A stretch of 64,000 nt of DNA from contig JAJTBZ010000064.1 in NCBI GenBank assembly GCA_021286645.1, positions 124,001 through 188,000 of the forward strand, in the 5' to 3' direction. The notes beneath the pieces are model-generated. The model ran no database searches and was not told the DNA's origin. It was given only the letters and a program-made list of their open reading frames with translations. Each line of letters begins with the position of its first letter. Positions within the stretch are counted from its first letter, which is position 1. Shown here piece after piece: positions 43,273 through 53,010 of the stretch. The stretch comes from Ignavibacteria bacterium (GTDB lineage Bacteria; Bacteroidota; Ignavibacteria; Ignavibacteriales; Ignavibacteriaceae). The translations under genes were made by a program, and so were the position numbers.

Positions 43273-46047
43273 ATGACCAATACCCCGCAAAAGTTAGTAC
43301 TTATTGACGCAATGGCGCTTGCCTATAAAGCATATTTTGCATTTATCAGCAGGCCGTTGAAAACAAAATCGGGATTCCCCACTTCCGCAGTTTATGGATT
43401 TATAACCCAATTGCTTAAAATACTGGAAGATATCAACCCGGATTATTGTATCGTCGCGTACGATTCCAAAGAAGCAACGTTTCGTCATCAGGCCTATGCT
43501 GAGTACAAAGCGAATCGTGCAGAAATGCCTGAAGATATGGTGCCGCAGATAGGTAAAATCCGCGAGATGATGGAAGTCCTGAACATACCGGTATTAATAA
43601 AGCCCGGGTATGAGGCCGATGATATAGTGGGAACAATGGCCCGTTTAGGCGAGGCCGCGGGTATGGAAGTGTTTATGGTTACCCCCGATAAGGATTACGT
43701 ACAGCTAATTACCGAATCCGTTAAGTTAGTTAAACCGGGTAAGAGTGGTGAGGAACTTGATATAGTCACTACTTCCCGTGCCCGCGATGAGTATGGATTT
43801 AACCCTCCGCAAATGATTGATTACCTTGCCCTGATCGGTGATTCATCCGATAACGTACCCGGCGTTAAGGGAGTCGGACCGAAAGGTGCGGTACCATTAA
43901 TTCAACAATACGGCTCTGTAGAAGCTATTTACGATAATATAGAAGCTATAACACCCGCCGGCTTAAAAAATAAATTAATTGCCGGGAAAGAATCAGCATA
44001 CTTATCAAAGCAGCTGGTGACTATCGATTGCGCCGTGCCGCTGGACTATAAACTGGAAGAAGCTAAGTTGGTTATTCCGGATATGAAAGCTGTTCAACAA
44101 ATGTTTATTGACTTAGAGTTTCGCAACCCGTTCAGCAGGTTAGTTACTTTTTATGATAAGCGTGATGATGGCAGTTCAGAAATGCCTGTTATCGAAGAGG
44201 AGCAGCAGCAGTTTACAGCCGATAAAGTAGAATACCACACAGTAACAACAACTGAAGAGGCTGCTGTTCTTGTAGAAAAACTTCTTGGTAGTGATGTGGT
44301 AGTTTTTGATACAGAAACAGATTCACTGAATAAAGAGGTATTGCATATAGCGGGCGCCTCATTCGCGGTGAAGCCCGGTGAAGCCTGGTTCGTGGCTATC
44401 AACCCCTTTCTTGAACAGGTATCGTTATTTCACCCCGATCTTTCTGATCGGCTTCCTGTTAAAGAATTTGTTCGGATATTCAAGCCGTTCTTTGAATCCG
44501 GTAGAATAAAGAAAGTATGCCAAAACGGAAAGTTTGATATTGCGGTAATGAAAACAATCGGCATCAATGTGAAGGGATTCTATTTCGATACCATGATAGC
44601 CGCGTATCTGCTCGATCCGGAACAAAAAATTGGTATGGATGATTTAAGTGAAAAGTATCTTAATTACCGCCCAATACCACTCAGTTCACTGATCGGCGAA
44701 AAGAAAGATGCCAGCAAAATATTCGAGGTCCCGCTGACGCAACTCTCCGATTATGCCGCGGAAGATGCGGATATAACCTGGAGACTGTACGAACATATGA
44801 AAGAACTTATTGCAGCGGAAAAATTGGAGACAGTTGCATACGATGTCGATTTTCCGCTTGTGCCGGTTCTGGAAGATATGGAAGGGAATGGTATTAAACT
44901 CGATAGTGCGAGCCTGAAAGTTTTTAGCAGTGATTTGCAACTACAACTAGAGATCATATCCGCTAAAATTTGTGAGATCGCCGGTGAACAGTTTAATATC
45001 AATTCTACCCAGCAAATGCAGGTAGTATTGTTCGAGAAGCTTGGCTTAAAACCTACGAAGAAAACAAAAACGGGGTACTCTACAGATGCAGCTGCGCTGG
45101 AATCCTTACGAGGAGAGCACGAAATTATCGATGCTATCCTGCAATACAGGCAGATAAGTAAGTTGAAATCAACATATGCGGATGCTTTGCCGACAATGAT
45201 CAGGACTTCAACGGGAAGGATACATTCTACATTTAATCAGACAGTTGCATCATCGGGAAGGCTTTCGAGTCTTGACCCGAATTTGCAGAATATACCAATC
45301 AGAAGTGAATTGGGGAAAGAAATCCGCAAAGCATTTATTCCAAGAGATAATGAGCATATTATTCTTAGCGCCGACTATAGTCAAATTGAATTACGGATTA
45401 TGGCAGCAATGAGTGGAGATGCCAACATGATAGAAGCGTTTAAAAACGGTGTGGATATTCATCGTAGTACTGCTTCATTGGTCTTTCAGGTACCTGTTGC
45501 TGAAGTTACACCGGAAATGCGTCGCCGAGCAAAAGAAGTGAATTTCGGCATTCTGTATGGCATTGGACCGTTCGGCCTGAAAAGTCGTTTGGGTATTACA
45601 CAGGCTCATGCAAAAGAAATTATTGAGATATATTTCAAAACTTTTCCGGATGTCAGGGCATTTATTGATAATTGCGTTGGTATGGCCAGAAATACAGGGT
45701 ACGCGGTTACGCTAACCGGGCGGCGCAGGTTCCTTCGAAATATTAACAGCGGAAATTTTGTTGTGAAGCAATTTGAAGAACGTGTCGCCGTTAATATGCC
45801 AATTCAGGGAACAGCTGCTGATATGATTAAATTGGCAATGATTAAAATTCATGAATACCTGAAACAAAAACAAATGAAAAGCAAAATGGTTTTGCAGGTG
45901 CATGATGAATTGGTGTTTGATGTCTATAAACCGGAACTGGATGAAGTTCAACATGTAGTGAAGGAGTTTATGGAGAATGCTATGACCCTTCGGGTACCCC
46001 TGGTTGCCGAATTAGGTACGGGTGAAAACTGGCTGGATGCTCATTAA
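43273..46047 (+). CDS. polA: DNA polymerase I
   Basis: 924 residues with all three domains. 5'-3' exonuclease: LVLIDAMALAYKAYF, YEADDIVGTMA, GDSSDNVPGVKGVGPKGA. 3'-5' exonuclease with intact acidic pair: VVFDTETDSLN and NGKFDIAVMK, FDTMIAAYLLDP. Polymerase: motif A ILSADYSQIELRIMA, motif B RRRAKEVNFGILYGIGPFGL, motif C VLQVHDELVFDV. Functions in Okazaki-fragment maturation and repair. Convergent with hpnE, overlapping by 4 bases. Confidence 0.97.
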   Translation: MTNTPQKLVLIDAMALAYKAYFAFISRPLKTKSGFPTSAVYGFITQLLKILEDINPDYCIVAYDSKEATFRHQAYAEYKANRAEMPEDMVPQIGKIREMMEVLNIPVLIKPGYEADDIVGTMARLGEAAGMEVFMVTPDKDYVQLITESVKLVKPGKSGEELDIVTTSRARDEYGFNPPQMIDYLALIGDSSDNVPGVKGVGPKGAVPLIQQYGSVEAIYDNIEAITPAGLKNKLIAGKESAYLSKQLVTIDCAVPLDYKLEEAKLVIPDMKAVQQMFIDLEFRNPFSRLVTFYDKRDDGSSEMPVIEEEQQQFTADKVEYHTVTTTEEAAVLVEKLLGSDVVVFDTETDSLNKEVLHIAGASFAVKPGEAWFVAINPFLEQVSLFHPDLSDRLPVKEFVRIFKPFFESGRIKKVCQNGKFDIAVMKTIGINVKGFYFDTMIAAYLLDPEQKIGMDDLSEKYLNYRPIPLSSLIGEKKDASKIFEVPLTQLSDYAAEDADITWRLYEHMKELIAAEKLETVAYDVDFPLVPVLEDMEGNGIKLDSASLKVFSSDLQLQLEIISAKICEIAGEQFNINSTQQMQVVLFEKLGLKPTKKTKTGYSTDAAALESLRGEHEIIDAILQYRQISKLKSTYADALPTMIRTSTGRIHSTFNQTVASSGRLSSLDPNLQNIPIRSELGKEIRKAFIPRDNEHIILSADYSQIELRIMAAMSGDANMIEAFKNGVDIHRSTASLVFQVPVAEVTPEMRRRAKEVNFGILYGIGPFGLKSRLGITQAHAKEIIEIYFKTFPDVRAFIDNCVGMARNTGYAVTLTGRRRFLRNINSGNFVVKQFEERVAVNMPIQGTAADMIKLAMIKIHEYLKQKQMKSKMVLQVHDELVFDVYKPELDEVQHVVKEFMENAMTLRVPLVAELGTGENWLDAH

Positions 46048-47330
46048 CGGGTATTAAGAATTTCCTGAGCGGCTGTATATCCGCTTAGAATAGCGCCTTC
46101 AATCGTTGCAGGCAGGCCGGTGTTGGTCCAATCACCTGCTAAAAATACATGGGGAAGTTCGGTTATACAGGAAGGGCGGACAGATAATTGAGCGGGTGAC
46201 GGAATGAATGTTGCCCGTTTTTCTTTTATAACGCGCGTACGAAGTACTTGTGGTTTGTAACCTCCGGTATATTCGAAGATTTCTTTTTCCGTTAGCCTGA
46301 TAATCTCATCAATAGTTAACTTCTCAATCTCATTGGCATCGCTTGTTACAGTCGTAATTAAATCGCCGCGCGTAAACAACCAATGGATTGGTGATTCGAT
46401 TAGTCCCATAAAACGGGGAAGAGGGGCATCCCCATGAACTTTCATGTGAGTAGTTACTATGGCTGCATGCTCGACATGGTCAGGAAAATTTTTTACTATA
46501 GAATCGAGCCCCGCGATATGATACATCGAATGAAAAGGAACCGCAATAATCACCGAATCATAAACTTTCTCTTTGCATGGCAATACCGGGAAAATTACTC
46601 CTTTCCCTGTATGTATGAGTTCTTTAACCATACAGGATGTGTAAATACTTCCTCCGTTGAGTCGGATAAAATCCATTGCCGGAGCAATGAGGGACTCATT
46701 GAGCGAATTTTGCGGCATTATTATGGTAGTAGCAAAATTTCCTTTCAGAAAAATTCGCCGGAGCAGTTCTCTGAACATCAATGCAGAAGCATTTTCCGGT
46801 TTCGTATTCATGGCCCCGACAGCTAAAAAATCCCATAATGCATTTCGCGCGTGCTTTCCCTGCCCCAGTTGAGTGAACCAGTCGGAAAGTAGCAGGTCGT
46901 TATCTGGTTTGTAAAATGGCAGAACTGCCTTAAGCAGGAAAGAAGCGGCTGAAAGTTGTTCGCGAAAGCTAAGAGCCTGATAATTAAATAACGCTCCTGA
47001 CAGGTTGAATGGGTATGCATAACCGGTTGATTCAAACGAATACCTTTTCCCGCCGCGCACAGCATAAGGTATGGAAAGAGCATCCTGAAACTGAAATGTT
47101 TTTTGAGAACCAATCAGGTTAATATATTCTAAAGTTTGGGAGTAACAACCCATGATAATGTGCTGCCCATTATCGAGTTCACGTTCAAATTGCGGGTCGA
47201 TAAATGAAGAGGCACGGCCTCCCAAGCGGGGAGAGCGCTCGAGTATAGTGGTTTGAATTCCGGAACGGGACAGATGAACACCGGCCGAGAGCCCGGCAAG
47301 CCCGCCGCCAATGATTAGGCACGTTTTCAT
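46044..47330 (-). CDS. hpnE: Hydroxysqualene dehydroxylase (HpnE-like FAD amine oxidase)
   Basis: 428 residues. The FAD-binding GGGLAGLSAGVHLSRSGI and RLGGRASSF motifs belong to the phytoene-desaturase/amine-oxidase family; DNGQHIIMGCY and the C-terminal VFLAGDWTNTGLPATIEGAI fit HpnE. It reduces hydroxysqualene to squalene. It directly follows hpnD (TAA then ATG with no gap), the usual hpnC-hpnD-hpnE order, which decides the assignment over a carotenoid desaturase. Confidence 0.85.
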   Translation of the reverse strand: MKTCLIIGGGLAGLSAGVHLSRSGIQTTILERSPRLGGRASSFIDPQFERELDNGQHIIMGCYSQTLEYINLIGSQKTFQFQDALSIPYAVRGGKRYSFESTGYAYPFNLSGALFNYQALSFREQLSAASFLLKAVLPFYKPDNDLLLSDWFTQLGQGKHARNALWDFLAVGAMNTKPENASALMFRELLRRIFLKGNFATTIIMPQNSLNESLIAPAMDFIRLNGGSIYTSCMVKELIHTGKGVIFPVLPCKEKVYDSVIIAVPFHSMYHIAGLDSIVKNFPDHVEHAAIVTTHMKVHGDAPLPRFMGLIESPIHWLFTRGDLITTVTSDANEIEKLTIDEIIRLTEKEIFEYTGGYKPQVLRTRVIKEKRATFIPSPAQLSVRPSCITELPHVFLAGDWTNTGLPATIEGAILSGYTAAQEILNTR

Positions 47331-48176
47331 TTAATAAACAAATTTGTATTTCGCCCAAACTCCGAGTGAAATACCAACCTTTTCAAACTTCGAGACTTTG
47401 ATTTGTTTGTTGAAGACATCATATTTTGCCCTGATAATGCGCTCTAATAACCGGTAGTAAATATGCTGCATTGCGCGTGCGGCAAACATGGAAGCTTTAT
47501 CTTCAAGGTCAAGTGATGCTGTAGCTTTTTCAAAATACCGTTTCGCGCGTGCGGTTTGAAATTCCATTAAAGCAATGAAATTTTCGTTATATCTGTGGGC
47601 GAATAATTCTTCCTGTGTGTAATTAAACATCCGAAGTTCTTCAAGCGGCAGATAAATACGACCTTTTTCTGCATCTTTGGAGACATCGCGTATAATATTG
47701 GTTAATTGCAATGCAATACCCAGGTTTTCGGCAAAATCACGGGCGCTTTCATGCTTATACCCGAAAATTTCAACACACATCAGCCCGACTGTAGAGGCGG
47801 CACGGTAGCAATATAAACGCAGTTCTTCAAAAGTTTCAAAAGGCTTATTCTCTAAATCCATCTCCATTCCTTTTATTAATTCAAAGAAATGGTCGATTGG
47901 AATATTAAATTGTCCTATTATACTCGCCAGTCGGTTTAACAGGCTGTATGATGATTTTCCTTCAAAAGCAAGTTCAAATTCATTGCGCCAGGTGCTCAGC
48001 ATTTTCGCTTTGAAGTCAACGGTTTCGTTGCCTTCATCCACAATATCATCAGTTTTCCGGCAGAAGGCGTAGACGATATTCATCGCGTTGCGCTTTTGTT
48101 TCGGAAGAAGCGTAAAAGCATAATAAAAACTGCTCTTACTTTCTTTCGCTATCTCTTGTGCCGATTCTTCTTTCAT
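47331..48176 (-). CDS. hpnD: Presqualene diphosphate synthase (HpnD)
   Basis: 281 residues of the squalene/phytoene synthase family. The first aspartate-rich motif is RKTDDIVDEG and the second NIIRDVSKDAEKGRIYLP. In the three-gene route it condenses two farnesyl diphosphates to presqualene diphosphate. It overlaps the end of hpnC by 41 bases and abuts hpnE. A phytoene-synthase role cannot be excluded by motif alone; the operon order favours HpnD. Confidence 0.85.
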   Translation of the reverse strand: MKEESAQEIAKESKSSFYYAFTLLPKQKRNAMNIVYAFCRKTDDIVDEGNETVDFKAKMLSTWRNEFELAFEGKSSYSLLNRLASIIGQFNIPIDHFFELIKGMEMDLENKPFETFEELRLYCYRAASTVGLMCVEIFGYKHESARDFAENLGIALQLTNIIRDVSKDAEKGRIYLPLEELRMFNYTQEELFAHRYNENFIALMEFQTARAKRYFEKATASLDLEDKASMFAARAMQHIYYRLLERIIRAKYDVFNKQIKVSKFEKVGISLGVWAKYKFVY

Positions 48177-49020
48177 AAAATGCTGATTTAACTAATAAGT
48201 GAATAATATCGGTGAAATGTAATTTCACCCTTTTTCGTGCTATAGTATACTCAATTTTTTTGATTTTTGCTAATATTTTCCGCCCTCCCAAAATGGTAAT
48301 GATTATTTCATATTTGAATCTGCCATGCAGATAGGGGAGGAGTAAATCGCCCTGATCAAACAGTTTTTCGGTATATTGCAGTAATTCGACCATACAGGCT
48401 CGCAACCCGGGAGTATCAGCCATTTTTTCGATATCAGAGTAAGAAACGCCATATTTTGTTAAATAATTGTCTGGAATGTAAAGCCTGCCTTTATGTATAT
48501 CGATTGAGACATCCTGCCAAAAATTTGCAAGTTGCAAAGCCGTGCAAATGCAATCGGAGGCTTCAACCGCAGCCGGATCTGTAACCCCGAAAAGGGCCAG
48601 CATAAGCCGTCCTACAGGATTAGCGGACCGTTGACAATAATTTAGTAACTCGGGTAAATCTACGTAGGAATGCTTAAAAATATCCTGCCTAAAAGCAGAA
48701 ATCAGGTCAAGAAAGCAGTGAGTCGGTAGTTGGTATGCAGTAATAGATGCAGCAAGAGCTGCATCAACCGGCTCAAAATAACTACCCTGAAGAGTCTGTT
48801 CAAAGCGTATCCTGAATGCATCGAGTTTTTTAATCCGTTCCTCGGGGGCGAAGTTCTCCTCGTCGGCAATATCATCTGCAGTCCGGGCAAACCAGTAAAT
48901 AGCTGCGACATGTTTCCGCAATTCTTTGGGAATAAGAATCGAGACGACAGGGAAATTTTCGTAATGGCTCGTGGCCAGTTGCATAGCCTCGGAATAGCCA
49001 CGGGCAATATATTCAGTCAT
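48136..49020 (-). CDS. hpnC: Hydroxysqualene synthase (HpnC)
   Basis: 294 residues, same fold as HpnD with FARTADDIADEEN and NFWQDVSIDIHKGRLYIP as the two aspartate motifs. The N-terminus SHYENFPVVSILIPKELRKH is the usual HpnC start. It converts presqualene diphosphate to hydroxysqualene. First gene of the squalene operon; no squalene-hopene cyclase follows in this window. Confidence 0.85.
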   Translation of the reverse strand: MTEYIARGYSEAMQLATSHYENFPVVSILIPKELRKHVAAIYWFARTADDIADEENFAPEERIKKLDAFRIRFEQTLQGSYFEPVDAALAASITAYQLPTHCFLDLISAFRQDIFKHSYVDLPELLNYCQRSANPVGRLMLALFGVTDPAAVEASDCICTALQLANFWQDVSIDIHKGRLYIPDNYLTKYGVSYSDIEKMADTPGLRACMVELLQYTEKLFDQGDLLLPYLHGRFKYEIIITILGGRKILAKIKKIEYTIARKRVKLHFTDIIHLLVKSAFYERRIGTRDSERK

Positions 49021-49181
49021 GTAACCAGGGTGTAAGTTATTGAATCATTTATTGGCAAAGGTACTACAAATAATTGTATTGATAAAATTTTGGCAGATAA
49101 GCAGTAAATGGCTATTTGTAAAAATGCCCGGAGGGTAATATTTTATAAGCTAATAAAAATTAATTCACATATAATAACATC

Positions 49182-50414
49182 ATGGTTCTCGAAGTACTTC
49201 TTTTATTGGTTCTACTCACTTTCAGCGCGTTTTTCGCGGGCACTGAAACGGCGTTCGTGGTTGTTAACCGATTGAAAATGGAGATAAAAGCCCGAAAAAA
49301 ACATTCAAGCGCGCGTTTGATAATGTATTTCGCGGGTAAGCCGGAAAAATTTTTTTCAACAATATTAATTGGCAGTAATATTGTAAACATTGGCTTTGCC
49401 TCTATTTGTACGGTTATCCTAACCGGTTATGGATTCGATGAATGGCATGTCTTAATTGTTTCTACGGTGATTTTGCTCGTGTTTGGTGAATTAATTCCTA
49501 AATACATATCACGAGAGCACCCGGATCAGATTACTCTTATTGGTATTGTACCGGTTAAATGGTTAAGTGTAATACTTGCACCGGTAATAAAAATAACTGC
49601 ATGGCTTGCAATTATTATAACCGGGCAGAGAAAACTTGATGAACACGCGTATCAAAATTATTTCGACCGGGAAGATATTTCAGAACTCGTGCAGGAAAGC
49701 GAAGCTGCCGGTGAAGTGTCGCATAAGGAAAGTATTGTTATCAATAATGTGCTTCGGTTACGGCATCAGCGGGTAGAAGAAGCTATGAGGCCGCGTACTG
49801 AAGTCGTGGGTATAGATATCGAAAGTTCATTAGAAGAAGTTTTGGATCTATTTGTGGAATCCGGGTATTCCAAATTACCCGTTTATGAGGAAAATCTTGA
49901 TCATATTACCGGGATAGTTGTCGCCTATGATCTGTTCAAATCGCCTGCGAGTCTGAAAGAGATAATGCGTGAGGTAATCTTTGTTCCGGAAGCCAGAAAA
50001 TGTATTGATATGCTTAATGATTTTATTAATCAAAAAGCTTCCTTTGCTGTTGTTGTTGATGAATTTGGCGGCACGGCAGGTATTATTACGATGGAAGATC
50101 TCATCGAAGAGTTATACGGCGAAATTAAAGATGAATACGATAGTGAAGAAGATGTTTGCCGCAAAACCGGAGACAATACCTACATTATTAACGGTAAAGT
50201 AGAAATAGATTTTCTCAATGAACAATTTGATCTTGAAATTGAAAAGGGTGATTACGAAACCATTGCGGGATTGATAACTGCACATATCGGCAGAATACCC
50301 AAGAACCAGGAAGAAATCAGAATCGGTCACTTGAATTTTCATATTATCAGGGCTTCAAATGTTCGCATTGAGTTGGTAAAACTTATTGTGACAGACCAAT
50401 CAGTTCAGAGTTAA
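49182..50414 (+). CDS. CNNM/CorC (hemolysin-like) family membrane protein
   Basis: 410 residues: a DUF21/CNNM membrane domain of four helices (1-165, FFAGTETAFVVVNRLK and LVFGELIPKYISRE), a pair of CBS domains (about 205-325, AMRPRTEVVGIDI, GGTAGIITMEDLIEELYGEI) and a C-terminal CorC_HlyC domain (GDYETIAGLITAHIGRIP). Relatives take part in Mg or Co export or, in gliding Bacteroidota, are called GldE. No gliding genes are nearby. Overlaps the convergent DMT gene end by 15 bases. Confidence 0.9.
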   Translation: MVLEVLLLLVLLTFSAFFAGTETAFVVVNRLKMEIKARKKHSSARLIMYFAGKPEKFFSTILIGSNIVNIGFASICTVILTGYGFDEWHVLIVSTVILLVFGELIPKYISREHPDQITLIGIVPVKWLSVILAPVIKITAWLAIIITGQRKLDEHAYQNYFDREDISELVQESEAAGEVSHKESIVINNVLRLRHQRVEEAMRPRTEVVGIDIESSLEEVLDLFVESGYSKLPVYEENLDHITGIVVAYDLFKSPASLKEIMREVIFVPEARKCIDMLNDFINQKASFAVVVDEFGGTAGIITMEDLIEELYGEIKDEYDSEEDVCRKTGDNTYIINGKVEIDFLNEQFDLEIEKGDYETIAGLITAHIGRIPKNQEEIRIGHLNFHIIRASNVRIELVKLIVTDQSVQS

Positions 50415-51254
50415 TCGTTTCCTGCTTTCGGTATAAACTGTTCGTATAGCCATTGTTGAAAGAATAATTATCCCGCCGGTGATAGCGTATACCGATGGCT
50501 GCTCATGATACCAAATAAAAACCCAAACAGGGTTTAATACCGGTTCGATTATAGAAAGTAACGATGCCTCTATAGCTTCAACATGCTTCAATCCGTAGGA
50601 AAATATTCCATAGGCAATACCAATCTGTACAACTCCCAAAAATGCACACATCAGAATATCGGGAGCCGAAGGGTCATGCACGTGTGCAAGTGAAAAACTG
50701 CAAATAAGTAATACGAGGATGTTCCCCTGAAAAATAGAAGATATTTGATATTCAGGCCTGTTTTTGCGCATTATCAAAAGGAAGCCCGCGAATGTAAGTC
50801 CCGAAGCAAGAGCCAGCAGGTTACCGGTCATATTTCCCGCGTTTATTTTATCAACGAAAAAGAGGGCCATTCCGATAAAGCAGACTATGAGTGTCACGAT
50901 ATTAATTCTTCGCAATTTCGTGCCGAGCATTATTGGTTCTAAAACCAATACATACATAGGGGCGGTATATTGTAAAAAAATTGCATTGGCAGCAGTAGTT
51001 AGTTTCGTAGCGGCAACAAAAAGTGTCAGAATGCCAGTATAGCAGATTGCAGCCATAAATGTAAGTTTATTAAACCGGAAATTCTCTTTCCGGAAAAGGA
51101 TTAAAAAAGTCAGCAGGGTAAATGCCGCTCGCAACCCGGCAATCTGCATTGCTTCAAGGTTTATAAGTTTTATGAACACCCCGCCGCTGCTCCAAAGAAT
51201 AGCTGCAACAAGAATGGCAAGCATTCCTTTTTTATGGTTGTTTTTAATTGTCAT
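50400..51254 (-). CDS. EamA/DMT-family transporter
   Basis: 284 residues, ten hydrophobic helices in two EamA repeats (ILWSSGGVFIKLI near the start; YGIFSYGLKHVEAIEASLL in the second). Usually exports amino acids or small metabolites. Its ATG overlaps the stop of the DUF72 gene (ATGA), so they are one operon. Confidence 0.85.
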   Translation of the reverse strand: MTIKNNHKKGMLAILVAAILWSSGGVFIKLINLEAMQIAGLRAAFTLLTFLILFRKENFRFNKLTFMAAICYTGILTLFVAATKLTTAANAIFLQYTAPMYVLVLEPIMLGTKLRRINIVTLIVCFIGMALFFVDKINAGNMTGNLLALASGLTFAGFLLIMRKNRPEYQISSIFQGNILVLLICSFSLAHVHDPSAPDILMCAFLGVVQIGIAYGIFSYGLKHVEAIEASLLSIIEPVLNPVWVFIWYHEQPSVYAITGGIIILSTMAIRTVYTESRKRLTLN

Positions 51255-52129
51255 GCTGCAAGCCTGTTTAATATATCCTGTAAAGTGGCAAGTGATTTTG
51301 GTGCACAGCCCTCATAATGGTTGTTCATATTTATATAAACGTTAAGGCCATTTTGAGATGCGGCCAGAATGAGTTCTGCCAGATTCTCTAATTCCTCCGT
51401 TTTGGGGGCAATTATCGAATCCCATCGGCTGCCGGTAAGTTTTTCGATATTTTGTCTGTCCGGGCCATGCATCCTGATTATTATTGAATCGGAAAATAAA
51501 CTGCTATATTTTTTTACTATTGGGAAAACGGAGGGCATGTAGTACCCATGTAAGAAGACAGGCGTAAGTTTGTTCAATGCTAAAAATTGGAAATAGGTGT
51601 CATTAATGTACTGGGGATTCCGAATTTCGATTCCGTATGTAAAATCGGGCGGTAACTGCGATATGAAGGTCCCCAATTTATCCAGAAATACTTTTTGCGA
51701 TGGCATTTTTTGCTGGTTAAGGTATTCGAACTGAAACATAATCGGGCCGCTGAGATCTTTTAGAGGCCGAATAGACTCAATGAACTTTGTTGCTAATTCA
51801 GGTGAAAGGAACCACGGGTTTAATTTTAAGGCTTGTGATTTATCCTGTTGATAGTAATGGGTTAAGCTAATCGCGTTTGGAGCCTTTATGGTAAATCGGA
51901 ATGTACCGGGGACCTGCGAGGCATATTCGTAGACATCCTTTGCTTTTGGTAACACTGGTTCAGAGGCACGCTCGTGAAGTGACCAAAACCATTGATCAAT
52001 TTCAACAGTAGAGAAATGCCGGGAGTATTCCTCAAGAGGCAGATATGGTCCTGTTTCCGGATATATAATTCCTTCCCAGTCAGGGTATTTCCAACTACAT
52101 GTTCCCAGGCGAATTTTATTATTAATCAT
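51251..52129 (-). CDS. DUF72 (YecE-like) TIM-barrel protein
   Basis: 292 residues. LGTCSWKYPDWEGIIYP, then HFSTVEIDQWFWS, FRFTIKAPNAISLTHY and YINMNNHYEGCAPKSL are the conserved stations of DUF72. The family is a TIM-barrel of unknown activity. First gene of an operon with the DMT transporter. Confidence 0.9.
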   Translation of the reverse strand: MINNKIRLGTCSWKYPDWEGIIYPETGPYLPLEEYSRHFSTVEIDQWFWSLHERASEPVLPKAKDVYEYASQVPGTFRFTIKAPNAISLTHYYQQDKSQALKLNPWFLSPELATKFIESIRPLKDLSGPIMFQFEYLNQQKMPSQKVFLDKLGTFISQLPPDFTYGIEIRNPQYINDTYFQFLALNKLTPVFLHGYYMPSVFPIVKKYSSLFSDSIIIRMHGPDRQNIEKLTGSRWDSIIAPKTEELENLAELILAASQNGLNVYINMNNHYEGCAPKSLATLQDILNRLAA

Positions 52130-52248
52130 GACAGCTTGAATATTCTGATTGTATGAGTTACAAAGTGCATTTCATCACGATGTGATACGTCTGTATACAA
52201 AATTGTCAAATTGTAAATTAAATTAGAATAAAATATTATAATTTTACC

Positions 52249-52256
52249 TAAATTTG
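52249..52256 (+). promoter_or_regulatory. Possible Bacteroidota-type -7 box
   Basis: TAAATTTG matches the TAnnTTTG consensus of Bacteroidota promoters, 16 bases before the GTG start at 52273. A TTG at the expected -33 distance is not evident, so support is weak. An inverted repeat TTGTAC/GTACAA overlaps its end. Confidence 0.25.
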
Positions 52257-52272
52257 TACATACGAGTACAAG

Positions 52273-53001
52273 GTGAAAACACTATTGGATTTACAATTAC
52301 CTATACACGAAATAACCATTTATTACCTGTTTGAGTTTCCAGACGGTACTTCAAAAGAATTTGAAGTTATGCTCGATAAGGAAACTTTGCAGATAGTACA
52401 TAATAAACAGTATCCAAAGCCTGACTGGGCACGGCTGGAGGCGTTTAAATGCCCCCATTGCCCATTAAGTGATTTCGTGTGTACTTATTGCCCCCTGGCA
52501 ATTAATCTTGCCGGTATTATTCCCCAATTCCAGGAAATGCCTTCGTACAGGGAGGCGAAAGTTACCGTTAGAACCAGTGCCCGCGATTATTCCAAAGAAA
52601 CTTCGCTCCAATCAGGAGTATCATCATTATTAGGTATTCTCATGGTTTCTTCCGGCTGCCCGATTATGGGTAAGTTGAAACCGATGCTCCATTTTCACCT
52701 GCCGTTTGGAACACTAGATGAAACCCAGGTACGTGTGCTTTCACTGTATGCGTTGGCACAGTATGTGAAATGGAAACGAGGCGGGCATCCTGATTGGGAA
52801 ATGAATGATCTTGTTGGAATTTATGAAGATATAAGGCAGCTTAATAGAAATGTAAGCAAAAAGATTGCAAACCTTGAAATTATGGATACCAGCATTAATT
52901 CAATTGTTATCCTTAATAACTTTGCCGAGTACGTTACCCTGACAATAGACGAAAAAATGCTCGATGAACTCGAATTTTATTTGAAAGAGTTTATGGGGTA
53001 A
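52273..53001 (+). CDS. Protein of unknown function with CPxCP...CxxCP motif
   Basis: 242 residues from a GTG start. A four-cysteine element KCPHCPLSDFVCTYCPLA (CxxC, nine residues, CxxC) near residue 58 is a likely zinc or Fe-S site; a further SSGCPIM lies near 135. The rest is helical, with no membrane helix and no recognised family. Convergent with the MATE gene, 9 bases apart. Function unknown. Confidence 0.6.
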   Translation: MKTLLDLQLPIHEITIYYLFEFPDGTSKEFEVMLDKETLQIVHNKQYPKPDWARLEAFKCPHCPLSDFVCTYCPLAINLAGIIPQFQEMPSYREAKVTVRTSARDYSKETSLQSGVSSLLGILMVSSGCPIMGKLKPMLHFHLPFGTLDETQVRVLSLYALAQYVKWKRGGHPDWEMNDLVGIYEDIRQLNRNVSKKIANLEIMDTSINSIVILNNFAEYVTLTIDEKMLDELEFYLKEFMG

Positions 53002-53010
53002 GCTGCTGCA

